This document shows positions 1 through 5,606 of a stretch of DNA of 6,831 nt, in pieces. The number at the start of each line of letters is the position of its first letter. Positions within the stretch are counted from its first letter, which is position 1. The DNA comes from Chloroflexaceae bacterium UBA1466. GTDB taxonomy: Bacteria > Chloroflexota > Chloroflexia > Chloroflexales > Chloroflexaceae. Made by a program: the position numbers and the translations under genes. The DNA is taken from assembly GCA_002325605.1 (NCBI GenBank), contig DCSM01000154.1, positions 18,564 through 25,394 on the forward strand. Reading direction: 5' to 3'. The notes under the pieces are model-generated. The model was not told the origin of the DNA. It searched no databases and saw only the letters and a program-made list of their open reading frames with translations.

Positions 1-924
1 TTCCTTTTGCATTCTTGGGGCAACCTTCCAACAACCTTTGGGCTATGGTGGATTTGCATTACCACAACCTTTATCGTCATTGGTTGGCAAAAACTTAGGC
101 GACCTCTTCCCTTTAGCATCCTAACCTTCCTCTTACTTGCAACGTTCCTCTTCTACACCGTTGCAGGAATCTTTCAAGCCCTTTTCCTTATCTTCTTTAC
201 CTTGCTCCTTTGGCTAATCACTTGGCGCAAACCCCAAAGTAAAGACCTTCATATTGGGCTAAAGCCCCTTTGGCTTGCGACCTTTATCGCGGCGACTCTA
301 GCCATCGTGGTCTACTATGGGCAATATATCGGGCCCATCGTTGAGAGAACAATCCCCTACTTTACGCAAGCGCTGGGGAATAGTTCAGAAGTTGCAGGAA
401 AAGGAAGCGAACCTTTTGTGGCCTACTTTGCAAGGCATACACGGCTTTGGTACTACGGTCTGGCTCTTCCCCTCGTGCTAAGTTGTATTTGGGTGGGGAA
501 GTATAATCCCTTCTTTTCCTCTGCTATGAAATCCCTGGATTTGGAATCAAATAGGCTGAAACCCAAGCTCTTTTCCCTCGGAGTCAACAGCTTTAGCTGT
601 TGGGTCACGGCTAAAGCCGTGGACTCCGCGAGGGGAATTTCATTGAGGGATGAGAAGTTGGCAGAGCGAATTATCTTCTGGACGGCCCTAACCGCTTGGT
701 TAGGCATAATGTTTATCTTTTTCTTCCTTGGGGCAAAGGTCTCGATGGTTGATAAACACTTCTTTGTCCTCATCCCCTTCCTCACTATCGCCAGCGCCGA
801 CCTTCTCGATGACCTTTGGGATAAAAATCGCTTTGTTCGTGGAAGTATTATCCTTTTCTATGGGTATCTCGCGTGGTCAGCCCTAACCTTGTGGCTGTAT
901 CGCATTGGAACAGTAAGGCAATAA
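1..924 (+). CDS. Polytopic membrane protein, C-terminal part (5' end outside window); possible GT-C-type glycosyltransferase
   Basis: The reading frame is already open at base 1, so this is the 3' part of a longer gene. The TTG at position 7 is the first possible start codon in view, but it has no Shine-Dalgarno sequence and is unlikely to be the real start. Numbering from base 7, I see about eight hydrophobic helices: near residues 11-27, 34-53, 54-73, 88-107, 148-165, 223-245, 251-270 and 278-300. Large polar stretches lie near 108-147 and 166-222. A C-terminal set of helices with a 'DKHFFVLIP' segment resembles the back half of GT-C (mannosyltransferase-like) membrane enzymes. The catalytic N-terminal loop of that family would lie outside the window, so the function is only a guess. 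The loop at about residues 189-210 is encoded by a palindromic element (572-637), so those residues are probably a late in-frame insertion. The stop is 3 bp before the next gene, which suggests an operon. Confidence 0.75.
   Translation, partial: FLLHSWGNLPTTFGLWWICITTTFIVIGWQKLRRPLPFSILTFLLLATFLFYTVAGIFQALFLIFFTLLLWLITWRKPQSKDLHIGLKPLWLATFIAATLAIVVYYGQYIGPIVERTIPYFTQALGNSSEVAGKGSEPFVAYFARHTRLWYYGLALPLVLSCIWVGKYNPFFSSAMKSLDLESNRLKPKLFSLGVNSFSCWVTAKAVDSARGISLRDEKLAERIIFWTALTAWLGIMFIFFFLGAKVSMVDKHFFVLIPFLTIASADLLDDLWDKNRFVRGSIILFYGYLAWSALTLWLYRIGTVRQ
572..637. repeat. Palindromic interspersed element inserted in frame within the membrane-protein gene
   Basis: An outer stem pairs 572-585 with 622-637, with a two-base bulge at 627-628 and one G-T pair. 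Inside it sit two small perfect hairpins: aacagctttagctgtt (586-601) and cacggctaaagccgtg (606-621). The two hairpins are near-complements of each other, so 581-601 can also pair with 606-626 (17 of 21 positions match), giving one long stem instead of a cruciform. The stretch is 66 bp, exactly 22 codons, and keeps the host frame open in a predicted non-membrane loop. This is the signature of a small non-autonomous palindromic repeat (REP/MITE or RPE-like). The exact ends are uncertain, and no other copy is present in this window. Confidence 0.7.
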
Positions 925-927
925 AAT

Positions 928-1950
928 ATGGAAGCACCACCTATTGGAATCGTGGCTATTGGAACGTACCTTCCCTCACGGGTTGAGACCGCAGCAGAAG
1001 TAGCTGCCAAAACGGGAATCCCAGAGCAAGTTGTTATCGAGAAGCTAGGGATTCGGCAGAAGTATGTCGCGGGGCCTGAAGATCACGCTTCTCAAATGGG
1101 GGCCAAGGCGGCCTTGCAAGCATTAGAGGAAGCTAACCTTTCCCCTTCTGAAGTTGATTTGATCATCTATCACGGGAGCGAATATAAGGATTACTTTGTC
1201 TGGTCAGCGGCGGCAAAAATTCAAGCTTTAATTGGGGCAAAGAATGCGTATGCGTATGAAATCTATGCGCTTTGTGCGGGAACCCCAATTGCACTTAAAG
1301 TAGCCCGTGACCAGATGCGGAGTGACCCGCAGCTAAAGAATGTCCTTTTGGTTTCGGCGGCGCGGGAGAATGATCTGGTAAGTTATCAGAACCCCAGGAC
1401 GCGCTTCATGTTTAACTTTGGGGCCGGAGGGTCAGCGATCTTGCTGCGGCGAGGGTATGAAAAGAATACTTTGCTTGAATCCTCAATCATGGTTGATGGT
1501 TCCTTTAGCGAAGCAGTAGTAATGCCAGGTGGGGGAACTTTACATCCCCCCACAAGCGAGACCATTAGCCAGGGATTACATCAACTTGATGTGTTGGGAT
1601 TAGAGGAGATGCGGGAACGGTTGGGCGCAGTTTCGCTTCCCAACTTCGTGAAGGTGATCAAGGAAGCGGTGGAGCGAAGTGGGGCAACTCAGAAAGAACT
1701 TGCTTTCCTCTTGATCACGCACATGAAACCTTCCTTCCATCAAGAAATCTTGACTGCTTTGGGCTTACGGTCTGAGCAATCCTTCTACTTAGATGAATAT
1801 GGGCACATTCAATCCGTCGACCAGCCCTTGGCCCTCAAACTTGCGGCGCTGCAAGGGAAGTTGCAGGAAGGTGATCTAATCGTAGTGGCGGGTGCAGGGA
1901 CGGGTTATACCTGGAGTGCTACCGCGTTACGTTGGGGTGGTTTGGGCTAA
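928..1950 (+). CDS. 3-oxoacyl-ACP synthase III family protein (FabH-like thiolase-fold condensing enzyme)
   Basis: This 340-residue protein is full length for the ketoacyl synthase III family. These cytosolic enzymes condense an acyl-CoA with malonyl-ACP or a related acceptor in fatty-acid or polyketide chain initiation. The N-terminus 'GIVAIGTYLPSRV' and the segment 'EKLGIRQKYV' are typical. Cys116 in 'YALCAGTP' is the acyl-accepting nucleophile. 'NFGAGGSAILL' (163-173) is the usual middle motif, and the C-terminal 'GAGTGYTWSATALRW' (322-336) is the glycine-rich family end. His265 in 'LITHMKPSFHQEIL' fits the catalytic His. The position of the catalytic Asn of FabH ('YGNTS') reads 'YGHIQS', with His293 instead, so this is probably not housekeeping FabH but a specialised paralogue. 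It starts 3 bp after the membrane-protein stop with only a weak 'aagg' at 913-916, suggesting translational coupling. It ends tail to tail with the hydratase gene. The substrate cannot be read from the sequence. Confidence 0.88.
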   Translation: MEAPPIGIVAIGTYLPSRVETAAEVAAKTGIPEQVVIEKLGIRQKYVAGPEDHASQMGAKAALQALEEANLSPSEVDLIIYHGSEYKDYFVWSAAAKIQALIGAKNAYAYEIYALCAGTPIALKVARDQMRSDPQLKNVLLVSAARENDLVSYQNPRTRFMFNFGAGGSAILLRRGYEKNTLLESSIMVDGSFSEAVVMPGGGTLHPPTSETISQGLHQLDVLGLEEMRERLGAVSLPNFVKVIKEAVERSGATQKELAFLLITHMKPSFHQEILTALGLRSEQSFYLDEYGHIQSVDQPLALKLAALQGKLQEGDLIVVAGAGTGYTWSATALRWGGLG

Positions 1951-1952
1951 TT

Positions 1953-2738
1953 TTACTTATCCTTGAAAATGGGGGGCCGCTTCTCCAGAAAGGCTTGGAC
2001 TCCCTCGCGCATATCCTCGGTAATGCCGATGGTTTCAAAGACCCTTTGCTCAGTCTGTAAACCATACTCCATGGGTAACTCTGCACCATCGGCAATCGCT
2101 TGAAGGGCCCCCTTCACAGCAAACTTGCTTTTGGCAGCAATTTTCTTTCCCGTCGTTTGGGCCTCCTGGAGCAAAGTAGCAGCGGGAAGAACCTGATTGA
2201 CCAGCCCAATCACTGAAGCTTGTTGGGCCGTGATCACATCACCCGTCAAAATCATTTCCATGGCCCGACTGCGCCCAATCACACGGGGCAACCTTTGCGT
2301 CCCTCCCCAGCCAGGGATCAACCCTAGCCCGATTTCGGGCAAACCAAGAAGGGCCGTATCCGCCGCATAGCGCATATCGCAGGCCAAAGCCAATTCTAAG
2401 CCCCCTCCGACCCACGTTCCATTGATTACAGCGATGGTTGGGATGCCCAAAGTATCAAGTTTAGTAAATACTTGTTGCCCCAAAACGATATATTCCAACA
2501 TCTCCTGGACACTTGTGATCTTGGCAAAGGTTGCAATATCACCTCCCGCAAGTAGACCGTGTTCTAAACCACTCGTGATAAGCAAGACCTTCACGTCAGA
2601 CGAGATAAGAATCTCGTCGAGGAGTGAGCCAAGTTCGTCGAGCATGTCGGCATTGAGGGCGTTAGCAGGGGGATGGTTAAGCGTGACCGTCCCAACCTTC
2701 TCTTGAATCGCCAGCGTCAAATAGGTATAATCAGCCAT
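1953..2738 (-). CDS. Enoyl-CoA hydratase/isomerase family protein (crotonase fold)
   Basis: At 261 residues this has the normal length of a single-domain crotonase. The family hydrates 2-enoyl-CoA or isomerises it in fatty-acid and amino-acid breakdown. The oxyanion-hole segment is 'LLAGGDIATFA' (62-72). The second motif 'NGTWVGGGLELALACD' (106-121) carries Glu115. 'LGLPEIGLGLIPGWGGTQRL' (131-150) carries Glu135. The two acids are 20 residues apart, as in rat mitochondrial hydratase (Glu144/Glu164), so both catalytic acids are kept and hydratase activity is likely. The C-terminus 'FLEKRPPIFKDK' is typical. The ATG at 2736-2738 is supported by a strong AAAGGAG (2747-2753 on this strand) with 8 bases between. 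The gene is divergent from ruvA and convergent with the ketoacyl synthase. Its acyl-CoA substrate is unknown, and isomerase or other crotonase reactions are not excluded. Confidence 0.92.
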   Translation of the reverse strand: MADYTYLTLAIQEKVGTVTLNHPPANALNADMLDELGSLLDEILISSDVKVLLITSGLEHGLLAGGDIATFAKITSVQEMLEYIVLGQQVFTKLDTLGIPTIAVINGTWVGGGLELALACDMRYAADTALLGLPEIGLGLIPGWGGTQRLPRVIGRSRAMEMILTGDVITAQQASVIGLVNQVLPAATLLQEAQTTGKKIAAKSKFAVKGALQAIADGAELPMEYGLQTEQRVFETIGITEDMREGVQAFLEKRPPIFKDK

Positions 2739-2746
2739 TGGAAATA

Positions 2747-2753
2747 CTCCTTT
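2747..2753 (-). promoter_or_regulatory. Strong ribosome binding site of the enoyl-CoA hydratase gene
   Basis: On the minus strand AAAGGAG lies 8 bases upstream of the ATG at 2738. It is the best Shine-Dalgarno match in the window and fixes that start codon. Confidence 0.8.
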
Positions 2754-2766
2754 AGATTAGCGTTTG

Positions 2767-2775
2767 TGTTATAGT
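2767..2775 (+). promoter_or_regulatory. Extended -10 promoter element for ruvA, overlapping the divergent promoter
   Basis: TG-T-TATAGT reads as an extended -10 (TATAGT 5 of 6 to TATAAT). No -35 match lies 16-18 bp upstream, where the hydratase ribosome binding site sits. It overlaps the minus-strand -10 by five bases, and the combined 13-bp core TGTTATAGTAGCA has the same TGnTAnnnTAnCA pattern on both strands. A start near 2782 would give ruvA a leader of about 36 bases. Confidence 0.45.
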
Positions 2776-2799
2776 AGCATAGCTTTGCACTCTTGCCAA
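2771..2799 (-). promoter_or_regulatory. Sigma-70-type promoter of the enoyl-CoA hydratase gene
   Basis: On the minus strand, TTGGCA (2794-2799; 5 of 6 to TTGACA) is separated by exactly 17 bp from TACTAT (2771-2776; 4 of 6 to TATAAT). A TG dinucleotide one base upstream of the -10 makes it an extended -10. The predicted start is near 2764, giving a leader of about 25 bases that contains the AAAGGAG site. This is inferred from sequence only. Confidence 0.6.
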
Positions 2800-2817
2800 A
2801 AAGAAGGTTAAACCGCG

Positions 2818-3411
2818 ATGATTACTTCGCTCCGAGGCATCTTAATCGAGATTGGCCCCGACCACCTGGTTGTAGAAACGGGCGGAATTGGCTATCTCAT
2901 TTACGCTCCCCGGCCCGTGTTAAGTAGTTTGGGGGAAATTGGGGGAACGGTTTTTATGCAGACTTTGTTGGTTGTCCGCGAAGATGCGCTGACCCTTTAT
3001 GGGTTCACGACGACGGAGCAACGTTCCCTCTTTGCAACGCTGTTGGGGGTAACGGGAATCGGGCCCAAAGGAGCTTTGAATCTCCTTTCCTTCATTGCGC
3101 CCGCCGAACTTCGCTTGGCCGTAGCTCACGATGACCTTAACCGTCTGGCCCGAATCCCTGGGATTGGGAAGAAAACGGCGGCCCGGTTGGCCCTGGAACT
3201 CAAAAATAAACTCGATCTCAAAGGTCTGCCCAGCACTGCTACTTCTTCGCCCGCTGCGTTGACGGTCAATCAAGAATTGTTTGACCTTCTAGTCAATTTA
3301 GGCTATAGTGCTAATGAAGCTAACGAAGCGGTAGCTGCTCTCCCGCTCGATGCGCCCCCCGATTTAGAGGAACGGTTGCGCTTGACTTTGCGGTTTTTCG
3401 GGGGAGCTTGA
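2818..3411 (+). CDS. ruvA: Holliday junction branch-migration complex subunit RuvA
   Basis: RuvA binds four-way DNA junctions as a tetramer and loads the RuvB motor for branch migration in recombination and repair. At 197 residues the protein has the normal family length. Domain I (OB fold, about 1-63) begins 'MITSLRGILIEI' and contains 'GGIGYLIYAP'. Its acidic pin residues Glu55 and Asp56 fall at the same numbers as in E. coli RuvA, followed by 'LYGF'. Domain II has two helix-hairpin-helix motifs: 'LLGVTGIGPKGALNLLS' (75-91) and 'LARIPGIGKKTAARLALELK' (110-129). A linker of about 20 residues leads to domain III (about 150-197), which contacts RuvB. The ATG at 2818 has 'agaagg' at 2802-2807 and gives the canonical N-terminus. 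ruvB and ruvC do not follow; the next gene is an unrelated signalling phosphatase. All key residues are intact. Confidence 0.97.
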   Translation: MITSLRGILIEIGPDHLVVETGGIGYLIYAPRPVLSSLGEIGGTVFMQTLLVVREDALTLYGFTTTEQRSLFATLLGVTGIGPKGALNLLSFIAPAELRLAVAHDDLNRLARIPGIGKKTAARLALELKNKLDLKGLPSTATSSPAALTVNQELFDLLVNLGYSANEANEAVAALPLDAPPDLEERLRLTLRFFGGA

Positions 3412-3451
3412 GGGCCTAATTAGTGAATTATCAAGAGAAAGCTAAAACTAA

Positions 3452-5578
3452 ATGTTTCGTAAGCCAAGCAAGCAAAGGGTTTTCAAGCACAGTTTCTTGC
3501 TGGTTTTGTTGTTACTTAGTTGTTGGCTAGGATCGCCACAAACAACTTTTGCTCAAAATCCTTTGATTCTGACAGATTCACAAGGCGAATATCACCTTGG
3601 CAAACATTTAGAATATCTGGAAGATAAGGAAAGTCGCTGGACAATCGCTGATGTTACTTCCCCTCTTTTGGCAACCAAGTTTGTGGCCAGTCAGGAAGAC
3701 ATCCCAAACTTTGGGCTTACTACTGCAACCTATTGGGCCCGCATCAGGATCAAAAATGAAACAGCGCAAACAAGGGATTGGCGTTTAGGCATAGATTATC
3801 CCTACACTGATTTAGTGGTTTTATACCTTCCGCAAACAGCGAAAAATGCAAATTCAAAATTTAATGTGAAGCAAACAGGCGATGCTCTTCCTTTTACTTC
3901 ACGTGAGATTCCCTATCGGTTTCCTATTTTCAAGCTAACTCTTGCCCCAAAAAGCGAGAAAACGCTCTATTTCCAATTCAAAAGTACTGAGAGCTTGGGC
4001 ATTCAGCTATCGCTGTGGGAACCTGAAGTTTTTGCCCAATATCTCGCGCAGCAGCAATTTATCTTTGGGTTGTATTATGGTTTTTTGTTCATCATGGTTC
4101 TCTATAACCTTGCCCTTTACATCCCCCTGCGCGAAAGTTGCTATTTATACTATGTTTGCTATGTTGCTTGTCTCGGTTTACACCAGTTTACAAAAGATGG
4201 CCTAGCTAGTCAATATCTTTGGCCGCAGTGGGTTTGGTGGAATAATATCTCTTTGATTCTTTTTCTGGAGATCTCTCTCTTTTCTGTAACTTATTTCGCT
4301 TCAAGCTTCCTCCGAACCAAAGAGCGTAATCCTAGAATAGACCAGATTCTGGCCGGAATCAAGCTTGGTTGGGGCATCTTGATTCTTTTAACCTTTGGCA
4401 TTAACTACCAAACCATCGTGCAATATATCAATATCTTTGTTTTACTAACGATCATCATTGGCATTGGAATAGGTTTTATCTCTTGGCTCAAAGGCTATTA
4501 TCCTGCCCGTTACTTTGTGATCGCTTGGAGTCTGATCGGCATTAGTGGTTCAATCTATATTTTGTCGCAACTTGGCCTGCTTCCTGCGAATTTTTTTACG
4601 GAACAAAGTGTTCGTTTAGGGATTGTCTCGCAGACTGTTCTCTTTTCTTTAGGAATGACGGATCAGATTAACCAAATGAAAAAAGAGAAAGCGGCGGCTC
4701 TGGAGCAGGCTTGCAAGGTCAATGAAGAGTTAGAACTTAGGGTTACGGCGCGGACAGCTGATCTTTTGCAGGTCAATGAGCATTTGAAGACTTTGAATAC
4801 TCGTTTTTCTGCTGAAATAACATTAGCCTACAAGATTCAAGCTAGTTTATTGCCCGCCGCGCAACCGAACTATCCAGATTTAGAGATTGTTTGCTACAAT
4901 ATGCCGGCCCAGAGCGTTGGGGGCGATTTCTATGCCCACCATACTTTTGCGCCGCAGCAAAGAAAGTATGCGGTAGCGGTGGGCGATGTTTCGGGCAAAG
5001 GGGTCTCCGCCGCCTTGCTGATGGCGGCGAGTCTTTCCCTCTTTGACACAACGTTCCATTTGCCCTTCTCCCCAGCGGAGCGGATTGCCTACCTTGATGA
5101 AGCTATGCAAATGTACACCAAATCCTGTAGCCAAAACTGTGCCCTTTGTTACCTTGAAATTGTCCCGCCGCAACCTTCTTCTCCTTTAGCCACCTTGCCT
5201 AAAGCGGGAGAACTGATCTTTGTCAATGCGGGTGGGATTCCCCCCTACCTCCGGCGGGCAGCGGGCGAACTTGTCTGGGCCGAAGTAGGAGGTTTTGCGC
5301 TAGGGCACGGGTTGGGCAGTAAACTGGGCTACCAAACCTTTACTTACTCCCTGACCAAAGGTGATTTTATTATCCTTGTTAGCGACGGGGTTGTTGAAGC
5401 GAAAAACGAAGCGGGCGAGATGTTTGGGTTTGAGCGCCTTGAGAAGGCTATAACGCTGGCTCCCTCTAAGAGTAGCAATGCCCAAGCTATGCTTACTTAT
5501 TTGCGCGAAACACTCTCGACCTTTGTTGGGGCTGCTGAACCTCACGATGACTTAACGATTGTGACTATTCAGGTCTAA
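3452..5578 (+). CDS. Membrane receptor-phosphatase: 7TMR-DISM sensor fused to SpoIIE/PP2C Ser/Thr phosphatase
   Basis: The 708-residue protein begins with a signal peptide: basic n-region, 'FLLVLLLLSCWLG' core and probable cleavage after 'TTFA'. An extracytoplasmic domain of the 7TMR-DISMED2 type (about 45-195) contains 'FGLTTATYWARIRIKN', close to the family's 'FGl..atyWvr...N' motif; related domains are thought to bind carbohydrate or other ligands. Seven helices follow, near residues 203-222, 228-246, 261-288, 304-318, 324-346, 353-376 and 384-400. A coiled coil (about 402-455; 'ELELRVTARTADLLQ') links to a C-terminal PP2C/SpoIIE domain (about 455-708). Its metal-binding acids are present: Asp492 in 'GGDF', Asp512 in 'GDVSGKG', Asp645 in 'SDGVVEA', and Asp699/Asp700 in 'HDDLT'. 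The likely job is ligand-controlled dephosphorylation of a cytosolic partner, such as an anti-anti-sigma (STAS) protein, but no partner gene is in view. A Cys-x3-Cys-x2-Cys group (559, 563, 566) is unusual. The gene starts 40 bp after ruvA with only weak purine-rich sequence ahead. Confidence 0.93.
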   Translation: MFRKPSKQRVFKHSFLLVLLLLSCWLGSPQTTFAQNPLILTDSQGEYHLGKHLEYLEDKESRWTIADVTSPLLATKFVASQEDIPNFGLTTATYWARIRIKNETAQTRDWRLGIDYPYTDLVVLYLPQTAKNANSKFNVKQTGDALPFTSREIPYRFPIFKLTLAPKSEKTLYFQFKSTESLGIQLSLWEPEVFAQYLAQQQFIFGLYYGFLFIMVLYNLALYIPLRESCYLYYVCYVACLGLHQFTKDGLASQYLWPQWVWWNNISLILFLEISLFSVTYFASSFLRTKERNPRIDQILAGIKLGWGILILLTFGINYQTIVQYINIFVLLTIIIGIGIGFISWLKGYYPARYFVIAWSLIGISGSIYILSQLGLLPANFFTEQSVRLGIVSQTVLFSLGMTDQINQMKKEKAAALEQACKVNEELELRVTARTADLLQVNEHLKTLNTRFSAEITLAYKIQASLLPAAQPNYPDLEIVCYNMPAQSVGGDFYAHHTFAPQQRKYAVAVGDVSGKGVSAALLMAASLSLFDTTFHLPFSPAERIAYLDEAMQMYTKSCSQNCALCYLEIVPPQPSSPLATLPKAGELIFVNAGGIPPYLRRAAGELVWAEVGGFALGHGLGSKLGYQTFTYSLTKGDFIILVSDGVVEAKNEAGEMFGFERLEKAITLAPSKSSNAQAMLTYLRETLSTFVGAAEPHDDLTIVTIQV

Positions 5579-5586
5579 GTAAGGCT

Positions 5587-5594
5587 GGAAAGGA
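5587..5594 (+). promoter_or_regulatory. Probable ribosome binding site of larC
   Basis: The purine run GGAAAGGA ends 12 bases before the ATG at 5607. The spacing is longer than ideal but no better start lies nearby, and the ATG gives the canonical LarC N-terminus. Confidence 0.5.
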
Positions 5595-5606
5595 AACGAA
5601 GACCAA

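Noticed and set aside
7..9. TTG as true start of the first gene
   Set aside because: The frame is open to base 1, there is no ribosome binding site, and the protein looks like the back half of a larger membrane enzyme.
453..785. 110-codon minus-strand open frame opposite the membrane-protein gene
   Set aside because: No recognisable motif. It crosses the palindrome and is explained as the shadow of a clearly membrane-spanning plus-strand protein.
1529..1553. Hairpin GTGGGGG...CCCCCAC inside the ketoacyl synthase gene
   Set aside because: A seven-base stem with an 11-base loop, with no T-tract, inside a conserved reading frame. Gly-Gly-Gly and Pro-Pro codons explain it.
2920..3273. 117-codon minus-strand open frame within ruvA
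   Set aside because: ruvA is unmistakable on the plus strand, and the antisense translation has no family features.
3412..3451. Separate promoter for the receptor phosphatase
   Set aside because: The 40-bp gap is A+T-rich but has no convincing -35/-10 pair with proper spacing; co-transcription with ruvA is simpler.
4842..5173. Two overlapping minus-strand open frames in the phosphatase domain
   Set aside because: They are shadows over the metal-binding motifs of the PP2C domain, and their Arg/Pro-rich translations show no domain.
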